The notes: generated from the letters alone by a model not told the origin. A stretch of DNA of 64,000 nt from Micromonospora sp. WMMD961 (GCF_029626145.1 NZ_JARUBJ010000002.1:1022501-1086500), one strand, 5' to 3'. Positions 53,601-61,374 are shown, counted from the stretch's first letter. Program-made: numbers and translations.

Positions 53601-54282
53601 GGAGATCTTTTTTGGGCGGGAGGCCTACGGCCAGGTGCGCGGTACCGAGTCCACTCTCGCTACCGCACCGGGCAACGGCATCATCGTCTTCCGGCTCTTC
53701 ATCAGCGATAAGTACTTCTACTGCCCGCCGACTGCGGTCCTGCCCTGTGGCAAGGGCGATGGCCGGTCTTTCTCGGAAGACTCCCAGGCGGGCTACCGCG
53801 TTGCGGTCGCGTGGAACACGGAGACGGGAACGGTGAGCATCACGGCCTCCCCGAGCTGCTTCAAGGTCGGGTATTGTTCACCGCCCCGGTTGATCGGGCA
53901 GGGCAACAACCTCGATATTCTCGGCTCAGGGGCGGGGCGGCTGGATTTCGCCGTCGAGGCTCAATCCTCGATTCCCGGGTTGCCAACCATCAACCAAAAG
54001 ATCAGCATCAAGATCGAATCTGGAGTGACAGTGGTCAAGATCGATGGTGATCCGTACCCGGACTTCGAGGCGGTCCAGTTCAAGAACAACAGCAACAGCG
54101 GGTCACTGCTCGCGAACTCGTCCCATGCAGGCCCCGGCGGGCCTCAGCTACAGCTGTGGGATCTGACCGAGAACCGCAAGCAGACCTGGGTCGACGGTCA
54201 ATCCCGGGACTTCGCGTTGGAGTACTACCTCCTGCAGAAGGAGCTCTGCCAGATCAACCCGGCTCTGTCGATGTGCCGTTGA
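50695..54282 (+). CDS. Large secreted ALF-repeat protein with unassigned C-terminal domain
   Basis: A 1195-aa protein. Signal peptide at about 24-52 (MRQRLAAGALSVIVAV, ending AVAQ). ALF-type repeats (ALxGxxxxxxxFLxxGQ...xQDDR) lie at about 60-245 and 590-800. Two Ala-rich coiled-coil stretches cover about 248-565 and 800-965. A C-terminal domain (966-1195) is beta-rich with six Cys and motifs CGKGDGRSFSEDS and DGDPYPDFEA. ALF repeats occur in large secreted and polymorphic-toxin proteins of Streptomyces relatives. The C-terminus has no named effector motif. The overlapping 54273 gene may encode its immunity or anchor protein. Confidence 0.8.
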   Translation: MSSTPYLSGELHSKRYPPPTARRMRQRLAAGALSVIVAVGAPFISATPAVAQDPVPGLVTDRSGVVAMSSSAGPATARAAEAALLGSDERLQEFLSTGQQETLIQDDRVRVAQLMSTSGPAMTAAARPALGGSPTDLRAFLSNGWQAPAVQDRRIRVASLIAIGGPATKKAGQTALNGGDAAVAEFLRNGAFVARTQDNRIEIATIMSVGGAEVRRTAQVALSGTDLDVQEWLDRGQHVARARDQEVMTVAQLTEIARQSQALAAKETKAAEEASERAVTAAQLAKEAAETAAAETAAAKDSAVKAAAAAGRAADAAARAADAAQDAIGAANAANQAARNAANAASRAASAAALAGNAAAQAYKAAADAATDATKASAARKAAETARDSARLIDDIVASMPKVMAAADEAKAAASAARSAVGNARAAAAAAQSAGSQANVAESEAARARREANRAVALALAAERAATRAESLAAQASAAAGQALRLARDAAQHARAAAAAADLAAEHAGDAATAAAESTRHAAAAQVAADMATSAAQQADLVDRTARAGEADRLTFETEQAVAEAAELRIAEDDQPMPPLPDAPEADRVDTATRQLLVEAAAPGAPTAVVLSKGRAAALNVSRSGSSWSRAAAQAALASDEAGVRSWLATVRLTAAEQDDRDRVSEMATTTSKPNLKVAIEVALDGTHADVVAFLKFPAYDGKVQDDRIAIAAVMDAGGPATDAAAQVALNGTPQNAHDFLRTGQYLAAAQDDRVAIAGIMNGAGPEVVAAARIALAGPRAFARDFVQVGQYKAAQRDHDAAVHAATIKGYVARSAEYAAKAQVDAARAAEVAARARAAASEAQGHAERAVRLAEEAAGYAAQAAQSALEARVSADQAAASALVARNAANRAVQAAQAANASASRAADSARKARSSANWAQTSAARARESALAAGADAVAAAQASQEALVTAMEKVRAEAEAQRAGGPQEIFFGREAYGQVRGTESTLATAPGNGIIVFRLFISDKYFYCPPTAVLPCGKGDGRSFSEDSQAGYRVAVAWNTETGTVSITASPSCFKVGYCSPPRLIGQGNNLDILGSGAGRLDFAVEAQSSIPGLPTINQKISIKIESGVTVVKIDGDPYPDFEAVQFKNNSNSGSLLANSSHAGPGGPQLQLWDLTENRKQTWVDGQSRDFALEYYLLQKELCQINPALSMCR

Positions 54283-54701
54283 CCGTGGAGCCTAACCAGA
54301 ATGCCGGGCAGCGGCTCAAAGCGCTGCCGCTGCCCGGCTTCGTCCTGATCTACACCGCGGTGTATGGCGCGCTGATCGCGATCGGCAGTGTCGTCGGGTA
54401 CCTCGTGGTGGCGAATCAGCCATCCTTCGGGGCGTTCGTGGTGGAGGTCGTGCTGGCCGCCGCATACATCGTGCCCGTGTCGGTGATCCCCTTCGCTGTC
54501 GCGCTCGGGATCCTCTTCCTCTTCCGCGACGCGAAACCTGTCTGGTTCCGACTGGCGGCCGTGCTGCTCTGCAGTCTGCCGTCGGTGTGCACGCCCGAGC
54601 CGCGACAGTTGGCGTACTTCCTGCCGATGCAACTCTTGGTCGCGTTCATCGTGCGTCAGCCGTACGACCCGGAGCGGGACCAGGTGGGTGGTCACCACTG
54701 A
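54273..54701 (+). CDS. Four-helix membrane protein coupled to ALF gene
   Basis: A 142-aa protein, GTG at 54273 overlapping the ALF gene's stop (GTG 54285 also possible). Four hydrophobic segments (about residues 20-42, 48-72, 80-95 and 105-125). No family recognised. The overlapping position with the large secreted protein suggests co-expression; a membrane immunity or export partner is an inference. Confidence 0.72.
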   Translation: MPLTVEPNQNAGQRLKALPLPGFVLIYTAVYGALIAIGSVVGYLVVANQPSFGAFVVEVVLAAAYIVPVSVIPFAVALGILFLFRDAKPVWFRLAAVLLCSLPSVCTPEPRQLAYFLPMQLLVAFIVRQPYDPERDQVGGHH

Positions 54702-54711
54702 GAGCGGAGAG

Positions 54712-54751
54712 CCGCGCTCCCCGACCGACCTCTGTTGGTCGGGGAGCGCGG
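54712..54751. terminator. Terminator between membrane protein and CoA-binding gene
   Basis: A perfect 15-bp stem, CCGCGCTCCCCGACC (54712-54726) with complement at 54737-54751, between convergent genes. Confidence 0.65.
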
Positions 54752-54774
54752 ATCGACGTTCCGGGATGCCGGGG

Positions 54775-55182
54775 TCAGCCGAGCCGGGTGAGCTGGGCGG
54801 CGGCCCGTTCCACGATGAGGCAGCGGTCCTCGACGTACTCCATGCCGGTCTCCTCGGCGATCCGCCGCGCCTCGGCCGAGACGATGCCCAGTTGCAGCCA
54901 GACCGCCGGGGCGCCGATCGCCGCCGCGTCCCGGACCACCTGGACGGCGTCGGCCGCCGGCCGGAACACGTCCACCAGGTCGACCGGGTGCGGGATGTCG
55001 GCCAGCGTCGGGTACGCGCGTTCCCCGAACAGTTCGTCGACAGTCGGGTTGACCGGGATGATGCGCCAGCCGTAACGCTGCATCTGCAACGGCACGGCGT
55101 GCGCGGCCTTCAACGGGTCGCGGGACGCGCCCACGACGGCGATCACGGCGGAGTCGGCGAGGATCTGCTGAGCGGTACGCAC
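54775..55182 (-). CDS. CoA-binding protein (YccU type)
   Basis: A 135-aa protein with the CoA-binding Rossmann fold: VIAVVGASRDPLKAAHAV and IIPVNPTVDELFGERAYPTL. The family binds CoA in succinyl-CoA synthetase-like folds. Function of the stand-alone form is unknown. Confidence 0.85.
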   Translation of the reverse strand: MRTAQQILADSAVIAVVGASRDPLKAAHAVPLQMQRYGWRIIPVNPTVDELFGERAYPTLADIPHPVDLVDVFRPAADAVQVVRDAAAIGAPAVWLQLGIVSAEARRIAEETGMEYVEDRCLIVERAAAQLTRLG

Positions 55183-55207
55183 CCGCCGACTGTAGCTCCG
55201 AGCCCGA

Positions 55208-57274
55208 TTACAGCAGAGTCAGTTGCTCCGCCGACGGTGGTGGTGGTGGCTCGGGCAGGTTGCGGTTGTCGCCGCGCTCGCCCTGGTGCATGCCGTGTCG
55301 GCGGGCGGCGATCCGCACCCGTGCGGTCACCTCCCGCTGGTACGCCTGCGGGGCGTACGCACCGGCCCGGTACAGCTCGCGGTAGCGGGGCACCAGGTGT
55401 GGGTGTTCCCGGGCGAGCCAGGGCGCGTACCACTCCCGGGCGCCGGGACGCAGGTGCAGGGGTAGTGCGGTCACGCTGGTCGCCCCGGCTGCGGCGATCG
55501 CCGACACGGTGGCGTCGATCGACGCGTCGTCGTCGCTGAGGCCGGGCAGGATCGGGGCCATCAGCACCCCGACGGAGAAGCCGGCGTCGGTGAGTGCCCG
55601 AACCGCGTCCAACCGGCGGCGTGGGTGTGGTGTGCCCGGCTCGACGGAACGCCAGAGCTGTTCGTCGACGAACCCCACGGAGAACGAGATGCCCACACTG
55701 GTGACCTCGGCGGCCTGACGTAGCAACGGCAGGTCGCGCAGGATCAGCGTGCCCTTGGTCAGGATCGAGAACGGGTTGGCGAAGTCCCGTAGGGCCGCGA
55801 TGATCTGCGGCATCAACCGGTAGCGGCCCTCGGCCCGCTGGTAGCAGTCGACGTTGGTGCCCATCGCCACGTGCGCGCCCCGCCACTTCGGCGCGGCCAG
55901 CTCCCGCCGTACCAGCTCACCGGCGTTGACCTTGACGATCACCTTCCGGTCGAAGTCCGCACCGGCGTCGAGATCGAGGTAGGTGTGCGTGTTGCGGGCG
56001 AAGCAGTTGTGGCTGACCACCCCGTTGGCGATGAAGTCGCCGGTGCCGGTGGTGATGTCCCAGAGCGGCAACTCCAGCCCGAGCGCCTGGATGTCGACAA
56101 CCCTGAGGTCCGCCATGCACTTCAGTGCGGCGCCCTCGATCGAGCGCTTCCTGCTGATCGCCGGGTCGGTCAGGTGAAAGAACCGGAGCCGGGCGGTGAG
56201 ACCTCCGGTCAGCCTGATCTGCCGCACCCGGTTGGGGCGGCCGGGATCCTCTCGGACGTACGAGAACCCGAACCGTCGAAGCGCGGCCGTCGTCTGGTCG
56301 AGGATCGCGTCGTCGCTGTTACTGATGCGCAGGATTCCCCGGCTGCAACTGCCCTCGGCGTCGAAGATGCCTGCCAGGAAGCCGAGCCGCCACTCGTCGC
56401 TGGGACTGACCGGCCACTGGATCAGCCCGGTGATCCTCTCGATGTCCCGCTGCTTGGAGGTGCGGATGGCCGACAGGGCTCGGCGTGTGGCGCTGGCCGG
56501 TGTGAACGCGAAGCGGCTCGTCTCGATGCCCTCCTGGGCGAGGTAGCGCTCACTCCTGCTCAACGCCTCGTCATCGATCAGCGCCAGACGGAACCGGTGC
56601 ACCACCCCGTAGGAGTACGAGAAGGTGCGGAGGTGGGCGTCGCCCCGCACCATCCCGCAGAGGTAGCCCCGGCGGTAGTCGAGTGACTCCTTGGGCCCGG
56701 CCGCGAAACGGCCCGTTCCGATGAGGCGGTTGTTCGTTGTCAGGTAGGGGCGTTTGCCGCTGCCCTGCATGGCACCGGTGACGTACTTCCAGCCACGGTC
56801 CGAGAGGAACCGGTGGTCGCCGCTGGCGATGAGCGTGGTGCCGTCCGCCAATGTGACTCGGTATGCGGGCTTCACGGTGGACCACTTGTCGAGGACGGTG
56901 GTGACCACATACCGGCGGTAGGCACCGCGGCGCTCGGTGCCATAGATGCGGTCGCCGGGCTCCAACTCGCTGATCGGCTTCGTGCGCCCGTCCGCCATCA
57001 GGATCGGGGTGTCACCGGCCATGCAGTAAACACACGCATGACTGCATCCCCGGTACGGGTTGATGGTCCACCCGAAGGGCACGCGGGACTGCCCGGGCAC
57101 CCGGTTGAGGATGGACTTGGCCTGCACCTCGTAGAAGGTCATCCCGGCGAACTCGGGAGTGTCGAAGGTGCGGGCGACGGCGCCGGGCAGCGCCAGCGGC
57201 AGGGGTGGCGTCGCTGGCGCTGCCCGCTCGGGGTCTCCCTCGACCGGGGGAGCGGTGAGGTTGTCCCAGCGCAT
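55208..57274 (-). CDS. Rv2578c-family radical SAM protein with intein
   Basis: A 688-aa precursor from ATG 57274. Extein parts total 348 aa: INPYRGCSHACVY at 71-83, then after the intein CFARNTHTYLDLD. The radical SAM motif CxxxCxxC (C77, C81, and the third Cys) is completed only after splicing. The C-terminal extein continues with GTNVDCYQRAEGRYRL and ILTKGTLILRD. The family is of unknown specific reaction. The intein spans residues 84-423. Spliced product would be an ordinary 4Fe-4S SAM enzyme. Confidence 0.92.
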   Translation of the reverse strand: MRWDNLTAPPVEGDPERAAPATPPLPLALPGAVARTFDTPEFAGMTFYEVQAKSILNRVPGQSRVPFGWTINPYRGCSHACVYCMAGDTPILMADGRTKPISELEPGDRIYGTERRGAYRRYVVTTVLDKWSTVKPAYRVTLADGTTLIASGDHRFLSDRGWKYVTGAMQGSGKRPYLTTNNRLIGTGRFAAGPKESLDYRRGYLCGMVRGDAHLRTFSYSYGVVHRFRLALIDDEALSRSERYLAQEGIETSRFAFTPASATRRALSAIRTSKQRDIERITGLIQWPVSPSDEWRLGFLAGIFDAEGSCSRGILRISNSDDAILDQTTAALRRFGFSYVREDPGRPNRVRQIRLTGGLTARLRFFHLTDPAISRKRSIEGAALKCMADLRVVDIQALGLELPLWDITTGTGDFIANGVVSHNCFARNTHTYLDLDAGADFDRKVIVKVNAGELVRRELAAPKWRGAHVAMGTNVDCYQRAEGRYRLMPQIIAALRDFANPFSILTKGTLILRDLPLLRQAAEVTSVGISFSVGFVDEQLWRSVEPGTPHPRRRLDAVRALTDAGFSVGVLMAPILPGLSDDDASIDATVSAIAAAGATSVTALPLHLRPGAREWYAPWLAREHPHLVPRYRELYRAGAYAPQAYQREVTARVRIAARRHGMHQGERGDNRNLPEPPPPPSAEQLTLL
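56006..57025 (-). other. Intein with LAGLIDADG homing endonuclease
   Basis: Residues 84-423 of the host: starts with Cys (CMAGDTPILMADG, block A), block B TLIASGDHRFLSDRG with His154, two LAGLIDADG-type motifs (GYLCGMVRGDAHL and LGFLAGIFDAEGSC) and block F WDITTGTGDFIANGVVSHN. Asn423 precedes Cys424 (C+1). All residues needed for standard class 1 splicing are present. Insertion is immediately before the third radical SAM cysteine. Confidence 0.9.
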
Positions 57275-57367
57275 GGGCACTATTCGAACACGTGTACGAG
57301 CAGCGCGCAAGTGACCCGCCGGACACCCGTGAGTGCTCGGCGGTGCCGACGGGGGAGGATGGACGCC

Positions 57368-57787
57368 ATGGAGACGTCGACCTTCGTCTACGACGGTGAC
57401 TGCGCGTTCTGCACGACCTGTGCGGAGTTCGTCGAACGCCGGATCCCCACCACGGCGCGCGTGGTGCCCTGGCAGTTCGCCGACCTGGACGTGCTCGGCC
57501 TCACCGTGGCCGAGTGCGAGGAGGCCGTGCAGTGGGTCGGTGCGGACGGCGTACGCGCCGCCGGGCCGGATGCCATCGCGCAGCTGCTCGCCGGCAGCGG
57601 CCCGGTCTGGCGGGTGGCCGGCGCCGGCCTGCGGTTCCCGCCGGTACGCGTCGCGGCCTGGCCGGTGTACCGCTGGGTGGCGCGCAACCGGCACCGCCTG
57701 CCCGGCGGCACGGCGGCCTGTTCCCTGCCGCAGGAAGCCCGCGAACGGCTCTACGGCCCGGCTGGACGCCCGACCGCCGGGGCCTGA
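57368..57787 (+). CDS. DCC (DUF393) thiol-disulfide family protein
   Basis: A 139-aa protein from ATG 57368 (GGAGG 9 nt upstream). The motif YDGDCAFCTTC near the N-terminus defines the DCC family. Together with the HTTM gene, overlapping convergently by 37 nt, it forms a recurrent neighbourhood; redox function is suspected from CxxC. Confidence 0.83.
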   Translation: METSTFVYDGDCAFCTTCAEFVERRIPTTARVVPWQFADLDVLGLTVAECEEAVQWVGADGVRAAGPDAIAQLLAGSGPVWRVAGAGLRFPPVRVAAWPVYRWVARNRHRLPGGTAACSLPQEARERLYGPAGRPTAGA

Positions 57788-58686
57788 TCGCCGAGCGGCG
57801 ACGAGTCCGCACGGGCATCGATCGGGGGCTGGTCAGGTGGTGTCGACGTGGGCGCGGTGGGGCCGCGGCCGACGAGCCGGCGGGCCCAGACCAGCGGGCG
57901 GACCCGTTCCAGCGGCAGGAAGCTGGTCATCGCGGCCAGGTGCGGCGCGAACGAGATGGTGATGGTCGCGATGGTGACCGCGTGGAACGAGTAGAAGAAG
58001 CCGACCATGGCGAGTCGCCAGCGGGGTGGCAGGAAGAAGACGACCGGGCTGAGCAGTTCGAACGCCACGATGCCGAACTGGGCGACGATCAGCAGGTACG
58101 GCACCTGGGCGATGAGGTCGGCCAGGTCGGTGCCGCGCCGGATGATCGCGCGGGCCAGCACCGAGCCGGTCAGCCAGTCCAGGCCGCCGAAGCGCAGCTT
58201 GGCGAAGGCGGCCAGGAAGTACGTGCAGATCACCGCGATCTGGGTGACTCGTAGGGCCCAGCCGCCGGCCTCGGTGCGGGTGGTGTCGCCGTGCCGGGCC
58301 CGGCCGGCGGTGGGCAGCACGGCCAGCGCGATGAGCAGTCCGAACCGGTCGTGGTCGACCTTCCCGTAGCTCATCGCGATGATCATCCACTCCAGGTACA
58401 GCGCGCAGACCGTCCAGCCGAGCAGACGGGGTGCGCGTCCGGTCGCGGCGAGGAGTGCGAGCGCCAGCAACGACCAGAAGATCACCGTCACCAGCGTCTC
58501 GGTCGGCGTCGGCAGGGGGAGCGCGCGGCCGATCAGCAACGGCTGGTAAAGGTCGCCGGGCACGCTGACGCGGGTGCGCACCCAGGGGGTGAAGACCACC
58601 AGGTCGGCGGCGACGAAGAGGTAGATCAGGGTCCGGAACGCGGCCACCCGACCTCGGGGGACGGCCTCGGTCAGCCAGCGGGTCAT
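57751..58686 (-). CDS. HTTM-domain membrane protein
   Basis: A 311-aa protein with about seven hydrophobic segments and the HTTM core GKVDHDRFGLLIALAVLP and AKLRFGGLDWLTGSVL. HTTM proteins relate to vitamin K-dependent gamma-carboxylase; conserved Lys/His retained in part. The next gene, 58683-59123, overlaps its start (ATGA) and the DCC gene lies opposite. Substrate unknown. Confidence 0.83.
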   Translation of the reverse strand: MTRWLTEAVPRGRVAAFRTLIYLFVAADLVVFTPWVRTRVSVPGDLYQPLLIGRALPLPTPTETLVTVIFWSLLALALLAATGRAPRLLGWTVCALYLEWMIIAMSYGKVDHDRFGLLIALAVLPTAGRARHGDTTRTEAGGWALRVTQIAVICTYFLAAFAKLRFGGLDWLTGSVLARAIIRRGTDLADLIAQVPYLLIVAQFGIVAFELLSPVVFFLPPRWRLAMVGFFYSFHAVTIATITISFAPHLAAMTSFLPLERVRPLVWARRLVGRGPTAPTSTPPDQPPIDARADSSPLGDQAPAVGRPAGP

Positions 58687-59123
58687 CGGGGCGCCTGCCA
58701 GCTGACGACGGTCTGGTCGGTGTGCTGCCCGGTCGGCCGACCGGCGCGGATGCCGTGCCAGCGGATGACGATGCGGACCTCGACCAGCGCGGGGGCGTCC
58801 GGGTGGCGTTCGGCGTACGCGTCGGCGACCTCGGTGAGCAGCGTCGGGTCGGCGGCGTATCGCGCCTGCTGACCCTCGATCTCGGCGCGGCGGATGCCGG
58901 TCGCGTCCTGGTCGAGGTCGATCACCGTCCCGGCGCTGTTGACTCCCTCGACGCGGGTGTCGGGGGCGGGTGCGTTCGGCGGGTTGGAGGTGGAGTACAT
59001 CCGGAACGGGCCGAACGGGAAGTCGTCGTCGCTGCCCCAGAAGGTGCCGACCAGTAGCAGGGCGAGGCCGAGTGCGGTCGCGCCGAGCCGGGTCACGCGC
59101 CCGCGGGTGCTCAGGGTCTCCAT
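58683..59123 (-). CDS. Membrane-anchored partner of HTTM protein
   Basis: A 146-aa protein with one N-terminal hydrophobic helix (about residues 13-30, ATALGLALLLVGTFW), then an extracytoplasmic domain with FPFGPFRMYSTSNPPN, often found beside HTTM genes. Its stop overlaps the HTTM start. Possibly a substrate or cofactor protein of the HTTM enzyme; inference. Confidence 0.72.
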   Translation of the reverse strand: METLSTRGRVTRLGATALGLALLLVGTFWGSDDDFPFGPFRMYSTSNPPNAPAPDTRVEGVNSAGTVIDLDQDATGIRRAEIEGQQARYAADPTLLTEVADAYAERHPDAPALVEVRIVIRWHGIRAGRPTGQHTDQTVVSWQAPR

Positions 59124-59226
59124 CGGGTCGTGACGATACGGGATGTACCGGCCGGGTCGGGTCCCACCGACGGTCAGTTCGGCCTGCCCGGGCAGGTGAT
59201 CATGCAGGCCTTGCCCGGGTACGACG

Positions 59227-59255
59227 AAGGCCGGGCCCGCACCGGGCCCGGCCTT
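59227..59255. terminator. Terminator downstream of trxA
   Basis: A perfect 13-bp stem, AAGGCCGGGCCCG (59227-59239) with its complement (59243-59255) and a 3-nt loop, just past the thioredoxin stop. Confidence 0.7.
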
Positions 59256-59273
59256 TCGTGTCGTTCGGACGAC

Positions 59274-59636
59274 TCAGTGGTTGTGCTCGGCCAGCTGCTT
59301 GCGGACGTCGTCCATGTCCAGTGCCTCGACCTGCTCGATCAGGTTCTCCAGCGCCGACTCGGGGAGGGCGCCCGGCTGGGCGAAGACGATGACGCCGTCG
59401 CGGATCGCCATGATCGTGGGGATCGACCGGATGTCGAACTTGGCGCCCAACTCCTGCTGGGCCTCGGTGTCGACCTTGCCGAACACGATGTTCTGGTGCT
59501 TCTCCGAGGAGCGCTCGTAGACCGGGGCGAACCGCTTGCACGGACCACACCAGTCGGCCCAGAAGTCGACCAGGACGATGCCGTCGTTGCCGGTCACCTC
59601 GTCGAAGTTCGCCGAGGTCAGCTCAACGGTTGCCAT
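59274..59636 (-). CDS. trxA: Thioredoxin
   Basis: A 120-aa thioredoxin with active site WADWCGPCKRF near residue 31, conserved DFW and IRSIPTIMAIRDG (cis-Pro). Reduces disulfides in the cytosol with thioredoxin reductase. The terminator at 59227-59255 follows it. Confidence 0.92.
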   Translation of the reverse strand: MATVELTSANFDEVTGNDGIVLVDFWADWCGPCKRFAPVYERSSEKHQNIVFGKVDTEAQQELGAKFDIRSIPTIMAIRDGVIVFAQPGALPESALENLIEQVEALDMDDVRKQLAEHNH

Positions 59637-60120
59637 TGCACTCTCCGATCACCGCGGTTTGTCTACGACCCGTAGAACCAGGGCTGACCGTATCGAATTC
59701 CCGGGGGGTGGGTCACGAAACGTGCCGGTCCAGCCAGGGCGCCCGGGGTCATCGACTCACGTCTGTTTCTTCCGGACCTGCGGAACGCAAATGCACGACG
59801 CACTTGCGTGACCTGCGGTAATGGGAGCGTTTCCAAGGAGATCCACCCGATTGAGCTGTACGAATCGGTAACTTGGCCTGTGACAAGGAGGTATCCGGCC
59901 TGCGGAGATCGCTGATCAACCGCCGAACCGTCACCCTGAGTAGTGTTACAAAAAGATAAATGTGACGCCGATCTCTGTCGAACCTACGCTGTCGTAGGGC
60001 AGACTTCTCGGCATCAGAGCGTGGGCGGCGGGTGCCGGGGAGGGCCCCGCCGCTCATTGCGTCTCCCCCCGGGTGTCAGTGACCGGTGTGACTTTTCCAC
60101 CGCCGATGCGCCCCGCCGGT
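59637..60120. other. Long intergenic region with no convincing gene
   Basis: About 480 bases between trxA and the maoC-type gene. A strong site, AAGGAGGT at 59885-59892, is not followed by ATG, GTG or TTG at proper spacing; the only codon there is CTG, opening a 20-codon frame. An AT-rich run with AAAAAGATAAAT near 59951 may be part of a promoter. Nothing else is recognisable. Confidence 0.4.
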
Positions 60121-60142
60121 TGCCTTAACCTTCGGTAAGGCA
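60121..60142. promoter_or_regulatory. TGCCTTA inverted repeat upstream of maoC gene
   Basis: TGCCTTA (60121-60127) and TAAGGCA (60136-60142) are exact complements separated by 8 nt, 43 nt before the ATG. Suits a dimeric repressor operator. Confidence 0.45.
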
Positions 60143-60184
60143 TGCTGTGCCGAACTCCATCGCCGCCCGTCGGAGGGGACCAGG

Positions 60185-60700
60185 ATGCAGTTCGGCCGCT
60201 ACTACGAGGAGTTCGAGGTCGGCGCGGTCTACCGGCACTGGCCGGGCAAGACCGTCACCGAGTACGACGACCACCTCTTCTGCCTGCTCACCATGAACCA
60301 CCACCCGCTGCACATGGACGCGCACTACGCCGAGACGGCCAGCCAGTTCAAGCGCAACGTGGTGGTCGGCAACTACATCTACTCCCTGCTGCTCGGCATG
60401 TCGGTGCCCGACGTGAGTGGAAAGGCCATCGCCAACCTGGAGGTCGAGTCGCTGCGGCACGTAGCGCCGACCTTCCACGGCGACACCATCTACGGCGAGA
60501 CAACGGTGCTGGACAAGCGCGAGTCCGGCTCCAAGCCCGACCGTGGGGTGGTGTCGGTGGAGACCCGCGGCTACAACCAGGACGGCACCATGGTCTGCGT
60601 CTTCCGGCGCAAGGTCATGGTCCCCAAGCGGGAGTACGCGGCCGCCGCCGTCCCCGACGGGGTGGATCCCGAGCGGCCCAGCTTCCCCGAGCCACGGTGA
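60185..60700 (+). CDS. MaoC-type acyl-CoA hydratase
   Basis: A 171-aa hot-dog fold protein. It holds HFXDXH-like residues in TEYDDHLFCLLTMNHHPLHM with the catalytic pattern of mesaconyl-CoA hydratases, and GIVVGNYIY-type and RRKVMVPKREY segments. It closely resembles Streptomyces MaoC proteins encoded with malyl-CoA lyase in the ethylmalonyl-CoA pathway; the lyase and dehydrogenase here are at 44.6 and 48.0 kb. Confidence 0.83.
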   Translation: MQFGRYYEEFEVGAVYRHWPGKTVTEYDDHLFCLLTMNHHPLHMDAHYAETASQFKRNVVVGNYIYSLLLGMSVPDVSGKAIANLEVESLRHVAPTFHGDTIYGETTVLDKRESGSKPDRGVVSVETRGYNQDGTMVCVFRRKVMVPKREYAAAAVPDGVDPERPSFPEPR

Positions 60701-60812
60701 GCGGCGCGGCGGGCTGACCGCCCTCGGACGCCGGGCCCCTTCCCGCAGCGCGTTTGCCGCGGAAGGGGCCCTTCTCCCGTTCTCGGGGCATATGCTGACG
60801 CCGGAGGTTCCG

Positions 60813-61328
60813 ATGAGCCACTCCGTTGCCGGAGAGCCGTCCTCTGCCGGCCGCCGAGCCGCGTCGTCGACCACGGCTGCCTATTCCGCCGCCGAGTGGG
60901 ACCTGCTCACCAGCCTTCCCGGTCGGGTTCTCGTCGCCGCCGCCACCTCGGGACCGGGGCGCGCCGAACGGGGGGTCATGGCCGGCCTCGCCGGTCTGGA
61001 CGCCGTGGCCGCAGGCCGAGCCTTCGACAGCGATCTCGTCCGTGCGGTGGTCGCCGCGATCTACGCCCGGCACGACGCCACCCCGCAGCCCACCGAGCAG
61101 CTCACCGATCTGGTGGACCTGTTGGCCGGCTGCCGGGCGGCGAACCGGGTCCTACGCCGGCGCGCCGACCCTGCCGACTCGGCCGCGTACCGCCAGTGGG
61201 TGCAGTCGGTAGCGGCCCGGGTGTGCCGCGCGGTGCCCAACCCCGGCGAAGGTCGGGTGGACCACCTGGCCACCCCGGCGGACCGGCGCTTCCTGAAGCG
61301 GCTCGGCGCCGCGCTTGGGCTGTGCTGA
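60813..61328 (+). CDS. Conserved Micromonosporaceae hypothetical protein
   Basis: A 171-aa protein from ATG 60813 (GGAGGTTCCG upstream). Ala-rich and all-helical (SLPGRVLVAAATSGPGRAE, DLLAGCRAANRVLRRR). No recognised domain. Follows the maoC gene and precedes the SpoU gene on the same strand. Confidence 0.7.
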   Translation: MSHSVAGEPSSAGRRAASSTTAAYSAAEWDLLTSLPGRVLVAAATSGPGRAERGVMAGLAGLDAVAAGRAFDSDLVRAVVAAIYARHDATPQPTEQLTDLVDLLAGCRAANRVLRRRADPADSAAYRQWVQSVAARVCRAVPNPGEGRVDHLATPADRRFLKRLGAALGLC

Positions 61329-61374
61329 TCCGGCAGGTCGTCGCGGCGGGCGCCGACGTGGTCCGTACCCTCTG

